A stretch of DNA of 64,000 bases, taken from contig RSEE01000069.1 in the NCBI GenBank assembly GCA_003971905.1, forward strand, positions 1 to 64,000, in the 5' to 3' direction. A program made the position numbers and the translations under genes. A model generated the notes under the pieces. The model saw nothing but the letters and a program-made list of their open reading frames with translations. It was not told where the DNA came from and did no database searches. The stretch's first letter is position 1. Each line of letters opens with the position of its first letter. This stretch comes from Moniliella sp. 'wahieum' (taxonomy: Eukaryota; Basidiomycota; Moniliellomycetes; Moniliellales; Moniliellaceae). This document shows, piece after piece, positions 24,101 through 35,801 of the stretch.

Positions 24101-27100
24101 CAGCGCGGGGGACCAACTGCCGGCTACATGTGAAACTTTGCATCGTTTCAAAATCCCACAGGCCACACCATTCGTGTCTTTGCTAGGAAATGCTACCAGA
24201 ACCACACCTATAGTCAACACGCGTCCTTCCTATACGCGCTCATGGTAGCTGGCCGAGGGCAGGGAATCGATTTGGCGTCGCACGGAAGGGTGTGCTCTAC
24301 GGGGACATGCGTATTCAGATTAGCCAGGGAACATCGGCAATTGGTGTGGCCAAGGTCTAGTCGTCACAGGTAAATGGAACCTCATTTCATGTGGCCCAAA
24401 AGGCAAGCCATAATGCGGGACAACATTGTGCCCACTGATAGGGGTTTGGCTCATCAAGCGCTCATCCTGAGCCTAGTTCTGCTTGGGCGCGGGAACGCAG
24501 GGATGACTGGTGCAGCCCGCTGAAGATAGGCTTTTGTTGGTCCTTCACATTGCTTTGACCCCGCAACGAAAGTCATGAAAAGTCTGTTGGGTTCTCCGAG
24601 CAAACCGACGAGGTCATCGAGAGTCGTTCCTATACTGATAAATCCATAGTCGGACAGGCGCGTTTGAGAGATGGGTCTGAAACCGAAATCGGTCAAGCGA
24701 GACTGTCTCGAAGAGGTTAGGCTGTGTATACGCGGACTTGACACTCTCTTCACCATCTTTCTTTTTCTTGTTCATCAGGTGTGTGTGCTCGTGAGCAACA
24801 GTTTGACCCATTCCGGGTTGGTTCCTACAACAGTAAGGTTGGATGAGCCGGAGCTTGGGCCCACTGGTCCGTGTAGTATAGGCGTCCTTCATCGCAGCGT
24901 TCCAACTCGTCGGCGGATATTCATTGAACCGGATCAATTGTCGGTGGGCACAGGATGACCCTGACCCCGTCGAACGGACCAGAGCGAACGACACCAGTTC
25001 GACAATGAATAGGTAACGGCAGGTTTTACATTGCGGACCGGCATGCCCTTCAACTGTTCCTTGACGCAAAACTCAGCTTTTGCTAATGAACGCGGTGTGT
25101 GTGTGTGCGATCTGTCCAATGTCCCGGAAGATTGTCATTGGAAGTCTCCGCTCAGAAGCTGGCGTCTGGCAGATAATAAAGGCGATGTGCAGAGCCACGT
25201 CGCATCGCGCCAGAGTCCAAGGAAGTACCGATGCCCAGTAGCTCCCGCAAGGCTAGAGATAAAGGTGACCTAAACCCTAAGGCGTGAGGTAGAGTCGAGG
25301 GGAGTCCACTTATCGAGATCGCCCATACTGATGGGGCAACTAAGGCTAACCTGCGGGTTAATCGATGGTCCCCGGTGGATGACTGAGAAGTGACGCAGAT
25401 GCATCGACAGCGTGGACAGAACAAACTCAATGTTGACCGGGAGGTCCGAGGGCCAACTCTCGACCTGGTCCCTTCTCACACATCAAAAACGCACTGAACC
25501 CGCATTCGATCGGATTCGCCTGGGCCTCAGACTGGTATAGTAGTAGCGCCCGAGCCGTTTCTTCTCTCTCCTTCTTCTCCTTTTCTCCTGACTGGGCCTA
25601 GTCCCGCATCCTGTCTTTGAACCATCATCACCTTCAGCCTGGCTGTGTGCATCAGACTTGCTGGGAGACGTAAATCTCTTAATCGCTGCGGGATCGGCAT
25701 GGATGAGACGTTACCGAAATTCCGAACGGGCAACGGTCGAGTGGAAACAACTTAATCGCTGCAGCAGGTCTGGGGGATATGGCAAGCACAGGGAGGGGAC
25801 TATGCGCGTTGCCAGTCGACTCAAAACAGGTATGGGAAAAGGACGTTGACACAAACTTCTGAAGAACCAAATGATCCGCTATAGGGGGATGAACATGGAA
25901 GTACCGAGTACAGATGGGATCTACGAAACGAACATATAGCCGCAACGCAACTCAAGAAAGGGGTATAAAGGAGTGAAGGCAGAGAGCCCTGAGAGATGCG
26001 TTCGGCTCAAGCGCTGGGAAAGTTCTCAATACTGAGGTCTACAAGAACGAGAACAGTCAAATCCGATGAATAACCCGCAACGAGGGCAGTATTACGGGTC
26101 ACTGGGGGCTGGCTACCCTAAACAAAACCCATCTCCTCTGTCGTCGCGTTCCTAAACGGTTGCATTTGCTTCTTCGATCTGGGCGACCAAGATCTAAGCC
26201 TTTCTGTGTACGTCCAAGGAGATTAGTACGTGGGCTTTGAGTCCCTTAGTGATTTTATTCTATTCAAATACGGTTTTTGGTCTTATCCGGGCTTCTCCTT
26301 CTCCTGGTGAGATTCTCCTCTCATGCCTTTTACATTCTTGCTAATGGAGGAGAACCTGATGGCCTATTACTTTCGGCTGATTTTGTCTTTGATTGTTCAT
26401 GTCCTAAGGAACTCCTTCACTAGTTGATATGTGTCCTTTTTAGAGCCATTCATACATTTGTTCATTCCTCCGCATTCTACGTTGTATATTGTTCCTTAAG
26501 GTTCCTGTTGTATAGCCTTGATTCTATTATGTTCTTCCCCCAGTGGGACATTGTGTAACATCATCTTACTACGAATCCACCTTAACCAGCAGGCAACTTG
26601 ACAAGCGACTGACCCCCAATTGAGATGCCTCACAGTTATCTTGCTCGGTTCGGATCTGTTGAATAGCGTCAAGCTCGATACCGCGAGCACTGAATGGTCT
26701 CTCTCCCCAAGGGAAAGCACCCCTAAAATCGTGGATTGGGGTCCAGTTCGGAGCCGCGCCCACATGCATGTAGAGTTCCGAGACCTCACTGAGCGAAGAA
26801 CAAGGAACAAGGAGGATTATGTGAGAGAGGGAGAGTACCTTTTTAGTGAAAATAAAAACAACTTGATTCAAGAGTCTCGAAACAATTGTCCCCAGATCCG
26901 GACGTTCAGCGCTGAGGCTCAGAATTGACGTTCACCACATTCAACCCAGAGCTGATGCACTCCCTTGCTTATAATTGCGTCCATACGCGACTAAGTAAAA
27001 ATAAAGTAGGGACCAAAGACACACCTCACATGTGCCGATCAGTGACCCGGCTGTGGTGATTCACCACTTAAAAGGGGAGCTCTGAAATTGTATAGCTCAA

Positions 27101-27650
27101 ATGAGATCGATGAGACCTGGAGTCTTGAAGCCTGATGGTCCTCGAGGGTGAGATAACTTCAAACTGGTGGTGGCGGTGGTCTAAGCCGACCAGCACCACC
27201 TAAGGAACATCAAGCAGCTATATATATAGTTGCCGCCAGGGGCTAAGTTGCGGAACAAGGAAATCGCAGAGAGAAAACAACAGAACTCCTATAGGCACTG
27301 TGAGGAGGAACTGAAGGGGCGTTGGACAATAAAAACGCACGAGCCACCGGTGGCTCAACAGGCTCGATCCAGATTGGACACATCGAAAAGGGAACAAGCT
27401 CTGTTCGGACCAGAGCCATCCTGTTCTTGACATAATGGTAGACACAACGGCCTAGACCAAAAGGAGGGGGGGATGCAGTGTGGGGCTCGGCCAGGCCGCT
27501 CACCCTTTTTCTTGTCGCGACGTGCCATTGCGCAGCCAAGGGGACATACGATGGGATCATATGGGTGCGAGAGTAGGCGAATAAGAGCATTGCTGTTGGA
27601 CTTGGAGTTGGGATGAAAAAGAAGCAGAGCCGTTGTGATCAACCGGTAAC
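24101..27650. other. AT-richer region without a recognisable gene
   Basis: No open frame here looks like a known protein, and none exceeds about 150 codons. I saw no RNA gene until the tRNA-like sequence at 27651. Confidence 0.45.
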
Positions 27651-27735
27651 GGTTCCATTGTAGTTGGTTAGCAAGTAGGATTCTGATTCACGTGGATCGC
27701 CTTCCTGAAACTGGGTTCGAATCCCAGTGGGACTT
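27651..27735 (+). tRNA. Probable tRNA-Gln (anticodon CUG) with a short intron
   Basis: The acceptor stem pairs GGTTCCA with TGGGACT, including G-U pairs. The T arm is perfect: CTGGG, loop TTCGAAT, CCCAG. The anticodon loop reads TT-CTG-A, and the stem TAGGA pairs with TCCTG if an intron of about 15 bases follows position 37. A run of T follows at 27734-27739 and suits RNA polymerase III termination. The D arm pairs poorly and the variable loop is one or two bases short, so the gene may be miscalled by one base or decaying. It is the only recognisable gene inside the AT-richer island. Confidence 0.6.
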
Positions 27736-28177
27736 TTTTGCTGTCCATCCTTTGTTCCCCATGTTCCCCTTTGAGAACATGTTGAGCTCACTGTTGTAAC
27801 ATGCAACGCGCAAAAGGAGCGACGGCGAATGTGGATTTAAGACGGCCCTCCTACATCGCTATAGAATGACTGATGACTATAGTGACCGTGAAGCTTGATC
27901 AAGCTAAGGCAGTGTTTTTTATTTTGATTGGCTTCTTTGCTGCGCCACAGCTACGCCACACGCACCCCCACAAAAGCCTGCGTGGGTGGACTTGCCCCGC
28001 TCCGCCAGTGCAGCCAGCAGTGCATTAGCTACGTTAAGTTTCAACTCATACCTTCAAAAGGCGCGGGCGCACTCTTAAAGCATCTTCTCTTCGCCGTATA
28101 TCCCTTCCCCCCTCCATCCTTCTCTTCGTTCATACCTTTTCGCATCCCCGGGCCACCCGCGCCGGGAAAGAGCCGAC

Positions 28178-30028
28178 TTGCAAATGCGTATTCTCCAGAA
28201 TGCAGTCCACCGTGCTGCGACGGCGCTCGCCGCCGCCACAGCGCCTCCCTCGGTAAGCTCCTGGACACGGATGACGATACGTCGACAGAGGGGATCTCTC
28301 TTATTGGTCAATCGCCTTGATGCCGCAACCGAACCTTCCTTTCAAGACACGTCCTACAGGAGAATGCCTCCTACCGTGCAGATCAGGAAGAAACACATCT
28401 GCGCACCCCCAAGACCAACCAGAAGCGGACCCACTCATCAGTCCGTCCTCACTGCGTTTGCCTCTTCTCCTCGGCCCCGATCTCTTCGTCGCTGCACTCT
28501 TTTCCCCGTTCATGCTGGTGTACATTTAGCCGGCGACACCCATTGGTTGATCGAAACGTTTCCCCCCCAGGCCACTTCTATTCATCACACCATCAATCCC
28601 TTCACACCCCGCCAGCGCCACTACATCTGCACCAAAATCCAGCCCCCGTTTTGATTCTGTGGCGCACTATGTAAGTGCGGGATGTTTCCTGTGCACTACG
28701 ACCGCATCGCCTGTCGGACACTGATTCGGACGGGGACCAAGAGGACGGAGAGGCGACCATCGCGGGAGGAAGCGACGATGGGGACGAGAGGGGGACCTCA
28801 GTCGTTCGTGGCACCAGGTACCAGCACCTATCCCGTGATGGACGTGGTGCGGGCGCCTTCTTCTCCGCCTACGGCGCTCCCTGTTACGGAATGAGGGGAG
28901 CGAACTGGAACTGGACCCACCTCTTCTCGGGCGCGAGCCAAGCAGAGGGATGGTAGACCTGGTTGCAGATGGTATGGACGATGCAAGGGTGGTTAACGAA
29001 CAAGACCTAGCTCAGCTAGATCCTCATCTTGAAACTACATGTGCCATTTCTTTTGGGGAACAACACAGTCCAAACCTGCAAAACCACCAGCCACTGTTCA
29101 CGCAAGAGAGGGGGCCTTCACCAAGTGATGACAGCCGGAACACTTGCCGTACGTATAATCCCTATCCCCCTTTCCCACCATAAACGATCTACCAACAATT
29201 ATTCTGACTATGCAATGTTGTGCTCACCCGGAAATATCTACTCCGGGTGTACAATAGGACTCGGCCGGCAAGCCTCCCTCTTCCTTACGGCAAACAGGCG
29301 TCTCTGGGAAAGTCAACCCCCAACATGCGCAAGACCAAGACCCGAAGAGCAACATGGCCTTACAGTCGCGGCGGGGTGGGCCAGAGAGTACATCAAGGAC
29401 ACCGCGACGGTTCAAACTTCCACTTTTTTATTGACGGATAACGGGACAGAAGTTACACCTCCCAAGGTGATCGAAGCGTCACCGCAGAAGAGGGGCAACG
29501 ACCTGATGGCTATTAACGCAACCGGGTCAACAGAACCCCAAAGCGCATTCCAGCATCATGAGCCCAACTCGAACTCTCTGTCGTCCACAACTTTCATCTC
29601 GTTGACCAACCTGCCATCGCTGCACCCCCCTGCCTCACAACACCGGTCTCGAGCCTAAACATCCTACGGTGTATGTCCGTTCCGAGGTATTCGTTCCACG
29701 GATCAGACAAGACGGGCAGGCGCTCAACCAACACTGGGGTAAAAATGCGGGTGACGTGCTCCCCAGCCTAACCCGACAGTTCAACAGACGCTTCTGTCGC
29801 TTTAAGGGGAACTGGGGAGAGCGAGGGTGGGGAAGGACGAAAGGACTGGACCGAGCATTTTTCCCATTCCCATTCCCATTCCCTTTCCCCTTCCCCTTCC
29901 CCGTACCCTCACCTCACAATTCTAACCCTCCCGCCTGGTGGGGAGCTCCCACGCCCGTCGTTCCTCCTCCTCCACTTCCTCGACCCGAGTGCATCGTACT
30001 GCCGGGTTCCATCATCAGCCGCCAGTGA
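28178..30028 (+). CDS. Unidentified protein-like block, Ser/Thr-rich with possible membrane segment
   Basis: Not recognised. Protein-like plus-strand segments continue across frames: KLLDTDDDTSTEGISLIGQ (28255-28310), a hydrophobic stretch LFVAALFSPFMLVYI (28485-28529), the acidic segment DSDGDQEDGEATIAGGSDDG (28725-28785), MVDLVADGMDDARVVNEQDL (28950-29010) and a long open frame at 29029-29658 with several Asn-X-Ser/Thr sites (NNT, NGT, NAT). A membrane anchor with a glycosylated Ser/Thr-rich outer part is one reading, but this is only inference. A run of TTCCCA hexamers (29863-29908) ends the block. Start, stop and introns are not fixed. Confidence 0.3.
29863..29908. repeat. Hexanucleotide array TTCCCA/TTCCCC
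   Basis: About seven six-base units give Phe-Pro repeats in one plus frame. It lies close to the right border of the AT-richer island. Confidence 0.8.
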
Positions 30029-30938
30029 GTAAGTTGACAAGGCACGAAGCGGAGGAAAAGTTGGGGTTCGGGTTCACGCCTTCTGAATGAAGGTTCCTCT
30101 GTTACCGAACCAACGTCAAGGCAAAAAAAAAACGGAGGAACACTGTACTGTGGTCAGGGGTTTCCCGACGTTGGTGTTGCATCCCTCCGGTGAAAGAGAG
30201 ACACCCCGGTTGGGAGATCTATCGCGCCTATAACGGAACCGGGACCTTATCAGTCGTACCGATCCAACGCCTCCTCTCATCCCCTGCCTTGGCCCTTAGC
30301 TTCCGCTGCGCCAATATGCGATGTGCCTCACAATTTCATCATCCTATAGCCTCTGTGCGGGTAAGCGGTAACCCGTCTGCCCTGTTGTGTCATTAGGATG
30401 GTGGTGGGTGGGTGGGTATGGGTTGTACGTTCTGTGGGTAGGGATGACTGCTAAACGATTTTGATGTACCCCCTTCGCTATGCCTCAGACGCCAAGGCGG
30501 CAGGGTTAGAATTTCTGGTAGGAAAGTGTGGATTGGCAGGTGTCTTTGTGAGCTGGGAGACCAGCACAAAGTAACGAAAACGCTCTGGCGATGAGGACAA
30601 GGGGGCGGGGGAAGTCCGAAGAGGGAAGAAACGTGGGTAAGCAAAGGGAATGTGGAGGTTGGGGCGACGGGGAAACAAGACGACAGAATGAGAACGATGG
30701 TGGGAGAAGAGGAAAGGGGAGAGAAGGGCCGAGAGTGAAACACAAATGCGCCGGCGCGAGGGATATGGGCAAAAACGGCTAAAATGGTAAGAAGAGGAGT
30801 TCCTCAGGGGCTGCGTGAGCGGGGCGGTTGGGAGGAGAGGGAGAAAGAGAGAGCCAAGGAAGGTAAAAGGGACCAAGCGGAACGAGAGCCCGGGCATGCG
30901 AGAGAGTCAGCCAAGACGGATGTTGCCAGCTACAAGGG
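30029..30938. other. Intergenic, purine-rich, no recognisable gene
   Basis: The plus strand from about 30590 to 30890 is mostly A and G (GGGAAG/GAGAGA-like), so the minus strand is a long polypyrimidine tract. Open frames here are low-complexity. It lies downstream of the casein kinase 1 gene and may include its 3' untranslated region. Confidence 0.4.
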
Positions 30939-32433
30939 TCAGGTGGCACATCCACACGTCAAGAGTTTGAGGAAAGCGTTGCCTTGCTTTGCGGGCTTGG
31001 CTTTGGGGGGAGCTGGATCAGGAAGATCCGAGACGGCGGGGGCATCCTGCCCGCGGTTAGCGCAGTTCGGTTTGCTCGGCGTTCCAAGCGGGTGTCCCAG
31101 CTGAAGTGGCTGTGGTCCTTCCCTTTTCCGCATGGGCGCTTACCGCAGGGGCGGGTGGTCGTTGGCAGGGCGGCGACAGGAGCCGAAGCTTGTGTTGCAG
31201 CTTCGCGAATGGCCATGTTGGAGGCCGACTGGGGGACGGCCATCGAGTTGAGGACAAGTGTTGCCGGTGGGGTACGGGAGGACTGGTGGCGTCGTTCGAG
31301 ATGGGGTGCCTGTCAGAGCGGGCCGACGCTGCGAAGCACCACGGCCCAAGCCTGAGGCGCCCTGGGCGGCAGCCACCTGGCCTGCTTGGGTTGGTCGTGC
31401 TGTTCCTTTTCGCGTTGCTGCTGTTCGCGTTGTTGTTTGCTGCTGGTGACGGTGCCTACGTTCACGCTCACGCTCTTCGGCGCGGCGTTCGCGTTCGCGG
31501 TCGCGGTTGCTGCATCTGCACCGACGCCTCCCACCCTTTGCCGCCGTTGAGCAGGTTCCAATCACTCCATCCTCCACCTCGCCCATTGACTTGAGCACCT
31601 TGGTGAACAGTTCGCGCAAAAAGTCATAGTCAGGTCTTCTTGGAACCCGAGCTTGCGGACATAGTTGAGGTAGATGCCAAACTCTTCGGGGAACCCTTCG
31701 CAGAGCTGGGCGATGGGGGTGGACTGTTTGGTCTCTCCAATCTTTCGTACTTTTGTTTGTTGGTGGCCGCCTTGAGACCCTGCCAGGGCAGCGAGCCGCG
31801 GAGGAAGTACTCAAACACGTGGCCCAGCGACTCGAGTCATCGCGGCGCGACTGTTCGCGACCGAGGTGGGTGTTGATGGACATGTATCGTGCGGTGCCGG
31901 AGAGGGACTTGCGCTCGCGGTAGGGAATGTGCTGCTTGCTCTTGGGGTCGCGGTAGAGCTTGGCCATGCCAAAGTCGACAATGTGGACAACGTTGGCGCC
32001 CTTGGTGTGGGGGCCGACCGATGAGGAAGTTGTCGGCTTAATGTCGCGGTAGATGAGGTTCTTTCGTGGACGGTCTGGACGCGAGTGATCATCTGCTTGG
32101 CGGTCATGACGACGGTTTTGATGGTGAACTTGCGGCCGCACATGTCAAACAGGTCTTCGAGCGAGGGGCCGAGGGGTCAATGACCAGCGTGTTGTGGAGG
32201 CCTTCCTGGCCAAAGTAGTAGACCTGGGGGATGCCGAAGCACCCGCTGAGGATCTTGTAGGAGCGGTACTCATCGCGGCTGGGGGGGCGTCGCTCTTGCG
32301 CGGCTCGAACTTGATGGCGACGGTCTGGTTGTTGAGGAGATTGGTGCCCTCGAAGATGACGCCGAAGGAGCCTTCGCCGATCTTGCGGCCGCACCTTGTA
32401 GTGGACGCCGATGACGCTCGACGAGCTGGACAT
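30939..32433 (-). CDS. Casein kinase 1, Yck1/2-like plasma-membrane form
   Basis: Ser/Thr kinase of the fungal Yck group, acting at the plasma membrane in polarity, endocytosis and nutrient signalling. Read on the minus strand: [29 protein letters not shown] (Gly loop), [13 protein letters not shown] (catalytic Lys), [30 protein letters not shown] (catalytic Asp), [14 protein letters not shown] (DFG), [21 protein letters not shown] (the CK1 substrate-recognition block), [11 protein letters not shown] and [13 protein letters not shown], which is the whole CK1 domain. Frame changes occur about every 100-200 bases. The tail is Gln/Pro/Ser-rich and the likely end is FLKLLTCGC before the stop at 30939; Cys near the C-terminus fits palmitoylation in Yck kinases, but that end is inferred. 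The start ATG is at 32433, behind a C-rich leader containing a long homopolymer. Confidence 0.92.
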
Positions 32434-32440
32434 GGCGGGT

Positions 32441-32473
32441 GGGGGTGGGGGGGGGGGGGGGGGGTGGGGGGGG
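32441..32473. repeat. Poly-G tract (poly-C on the gene strand) in the casein kinase 1 leader
   Basis: A run of G broken by three or four T residues, including about eighteen G in a row, starts within ten bases upstream of the kinase ATG. On the transcribed strand it is a polypyrimidine leader. Its true length is likely unreliable. Confidence 0.8.
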
Positions 32474-33993
32474 GCAGATGGCAGGGCAGGGGGATGGGAT
32501 GGGGATGGCGGGGCGGATCGGCGGGAGCGGATAGATGGGGAGGGACGGGAGGGGAGGAGGTGGGGGAGGCGGTGGGAAACCACAAAGGCAGGGCTGTAGG
32601 GTGGGTGTGGCGGCGCCGCGTTCAGCGTTGAGTTGAGGTTGATCGACCGGTGGTCTGCGCTGCTGTTCCTGCCGTGCGCTGAGGCGGCGGCTGAAAGGCC
32701 CCGTGGCTGAGGGTTGGCCAACCGGATGAATGTTTTGATTTGAATTCACATCTTCACACGTGCCATCACCGCTGCATGCTGCCTGAATGCACGCTGAGGT
32801 GAATCACGCCACACTCGGGCGGAGCGCCGACGCACACTGGCCGCACGGGGGCACTGCCGCCGACGGACGCTGCCTGGGGCCCAGCCGCGCACCCGCACAC
32901 TGCCCCCGCGCCTGGGCTCTCCACCCGCGCTCCCGCTGGGCGCCGATCCGCGCTCGCCCTGAAATTGAAATCGGCCCCCATTCCGCTGCCATGCACCATG
33001 GGACGCCTCCTCCTTATCGAGTACCGCGCCGATCCACCCCCCACCAACCACCCTGTGGCCACGCGCAGGCACAGATCAGTTCGGTGTTGGTTCATCCATG
33101 TTCGCTGCGCAGCTGTGGATCTGTGTATCCGCATGGTGCTGAGCCTCGGTGGTCATCCGTACTCGCTTGACCAAGGACAAAGCAACACCCAACAGGGGTT
33201 CGATCGTCATCGACATCATCATCGCCATGCACATCAACATGACACGATGGATGAGACTTGGCAAGACCAGCGGGGTCTAGTGTTCGCTTGTTCAACTCAA
33301 GCCTAGCTAGCAGCTCTTAGATCTTATACCCGCAAGGCAGATGGAGACACAGAGAAGACTGTTGAAGTTCAACGTTCAACGTTCAACGTTCAACACGCGT
33401 TTAACCTGAACTGGATAAGGGTTACCGACCGGTCAGAGGGCCAGCCACATCCGAGATCACACTGACCCTCTTCCATAATATCCTGGCACCATGGCAGTCT
33501 CCTCATCCTCTGCCCTAGTGCCACTCCCCTGTTTTCTTTTTTTTTTCTTCCTCAGTCCGCCTGGGTTGTGTTGTTGGGTTCGACCCAGCTCCTGTGTTCT
33601 TCCTACCACTGCATTAGCAACATAACGACACGTTTTAGTACGTTACTGGGGAACCAACAGAATGAGTACAGACAAGGCCCAGTTGATGTTCTGAAGGCGA
33701 CAATTGGGAGTGGGAAACCAAGTAGAACAAGAGCCAACAGGAGGACCGAGAATGGATCGAAGATTCTAGAACCGGTACGAATCGAGTGGCGATAACGCGT
33801 GACGACCCTGATATCACCACCCGTCCAACGGACTTGCAACTCACGTCCTTCTCGTGACGCGTGACTAGCTCGTGACTAGTGACTAGTGACGCTAACGGGT
33901 CTGCACATACTGGGACGCAAGCCCCCTCCGTGGCGTTTTCCAACCATCGACTGTCCAACGCCCACCTCGTAGACCAGCAGAGCTGGCTGGCTG
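32474..33993. other. Divergent intergenic region between casein kinase 1 and the FCP1-like gene
   Basis: It separates two genes transcribed away from each other, so promoters for both are expected here, but I could not define any element. It contains one TTCAACG array (33366-33396) and GTGACTAG-type repeats near 33860-33892. Confidence 0.4.
33366..33396. repeat. TTCAACG heptamer array, about four copies
   Basis: Consecutive GTTCAAC/TTCAACG units in an intergenic position. Related arrays lie at 2105-2150 (decayed), 35763-35801 (opposite orientation) and 41478-41506. Confidence 0.85.
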
Positions 33994-35236
33994 ATGCAAC
34001 GTACCCTCTCACCATATGGGAGCCCAGTCCAAACGTTTCATGTTCATCGGCCTGCGGCCGGGCCTCGTGAGGGCTACCTGCGCGACGCATTTCTTCCCAG
34101 TGCGCCCGAGCCGCCCTCTGCCGCCGGGTCGCCATTGCGCCTGGTCGTGATGGACCTGAACAACACCCTTCTCTCCCGCAAGTCTCGTTCTTCCAAGGGC
34201 TCCAACACGGCCGATCTGCGGCCCTTTACCAAGGCCTTGCTCAGCTACTGCCTCGGCACCCCCTCTGCCCCGCCGCCTGCCACCAAGCTCTGGCCGGGCC
34301 AACGCTCCCACGGCCCGTACGAGGTTGGAATCTGGTCCAGTGCGCAGGAGGACAATGTGATGCGGATGTTGGATTCCAAAGTGCTTCCGCTGGACGATCC
34401 TCTGCGGCAGCGCTTGGTTGGATCTGGGCCCGGTCGACCCTCGTGCCTTCTCACTTGCGCTTTGACAATGTGCAAGTGACCAAGGACCTGGAGGTGATCT
34501 GGGCCGCGCTGAATTTGGGCGACACCAAGCGGTTGGATGCGACGACGCGCGCGCAGCAAGATATGGCAATTCATATATCGTCTAAGCATGTGCGTCCTTC
34601 CGATGCGCAGCATGCCGATTCACCCAGGCCGGGCCTTGGAACGCGAGCAATACGTTCGTACTGGACGACTCGCCGCTCAAAGTCAAGCTCCAGCCGTTCA
34701 ATGCGCTCTTGCCGCCTGAGTTTGGGCCGGCCGAGGTGAGCGTGATGAACGAGGTGAAGCAGGGACAACTGCGCATCGCAGGTCTGCAGAGCATCTCGCT
34801 CTATCCGCCCCCAGGGACAAGAGAAAAGGCGAGCGAGGAATCTGCCGAGCCAGCAGATCCAGCGTCTGCACAACCCGATCCAAGCTCGTTGCGCGAGTTG
34901 GCGTGGGATATGGTGTTGCGCATGGACACCACGTTGCTGCAGGTGATTGGGGTGTTGGATGAAGCAACGAGGGTGGAGCATGTGGGGCGTTGGATTCACG
35001 CCAATGGTGCAGCCGGCTTTCCTCCCACCAGCAATCACCTTCTTCCGCTCTGGGACCAGGGGCGGGCGACGAAGGAGCCAGATGCGTTAGCCAAGGAGGT
35101 ATGTGCTCGGTTGTTGGGTTCGGTGGCCTCCGAGACGGAGACCAAAGACCCGCTGTACTGGCTTGTGCGTGGGGTGCAGGCATGTGCGCGGCGTGGGATC
35201 CCGTTGGACGTGATGCACGATGTGTACCACAAATGA
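33994..35236 (+). CDS. FCP1-homology (HAD) phosphatase-like protein with DLNNT motif
   Basis: A haloacid dehalogenase fold of the FCP1/SCP (NLI-interacting) type. The first motif reads VVMDLNNTLLSR, then YEVGIWSSAQEDNVMRML, KDLEVIWAALNL and TFVLDDSPLKVKLQPFNALL (the acidic motif and trailing segment of FCP1 domains). A 150-residue helical C-terminal part follows, ending at TGA 35234. In active FCP1 phosphatases motif 1 is DxDxT; here the second Asp is Asn, so acid/base catalysis may be lost, although some fungal FCP1-like proteins also carry DLN. Frame changes lie near 34425 and 34650. The stretch 34565-34640, between the two conserved parts, reads poorly and may hide a very short intron. The start at 33994 is the first ATG in frame with the conserved domain. 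Confidence 0.78.
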
Positions 35237-35387
35237 TCCAGTGTCGTCTTCCGAGCCGGAAGGGGGCAAGAGGCGGGTACGTGGGATTGTCTACGTTATC
35301 CAAGTACTATGTATTGTATGTGTGCTGTTATGCATCGGATGTGGCAGCGCCAGGGCAGGAAGGTGATGGATGGATGGGTCAATGGCT

Positions 35388-35481
35388 GCCATCGTTGCCA
35401 TCGTTGCCATCGTTGCCATCGTTGCCATCGTTTCCATCGTTACCATCGTTACCATCGTTATCATCGTTACCATCGTCATCG
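35388..35481. repeat. Nine-base microsatellite CATCGTTGC/CATCGTTAC
   Basis: About ten near-perfect nine-base units lie 150 bases downstream of the FCP1-like stop. The units drift from GCC to TCC to ACC at the junction codon along the array. Confidence 0.9.
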
Positions 35482-35762
35482 GGCCCGCTCAGAACCATCC
35501 CCAGCATAACGCCACACGAGCCAGGAACGGCAAGGCTGTTACAGGCGGACGAGTTGGTGACGGCAAGAAGGTGCAGGACAGCGTCCAACGCAGCAAGATC
35601 ATGCGCACATACGCTCATGCCCCACGGAGCGAGGCCAGTGGTAGGAACCCCGGTCGCCATACGCACCAATATATGGACATTTTCCCGGCCGGAGGCGCAC
35701 GCGCCGCGCTGTTTGAATCTCCCTCGGTTCGAATGGTCTTCATAGATGGTGAACGGTGCCGG

Positions 35763-35801
35763 TGAACGTTGAACACGTTGAACACGTTGAACATGTTGAG
35801 C
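35763..35801. repeat. CGTTGAACA array, three to four copies
   Basis: GAACGTTGAACACGTTGAAC and similar units; the inverted form of the TTCAACG repeat found at three other places in the window, again between genes. Confidence 0.8.

Noticed and set aside
17000..30200. Retrotransposon or DNA transposon in the island
   Set aside because: No reverse transcriptase, integrase, transposase, terminal repeats or target-site duplications could be seen by eye.
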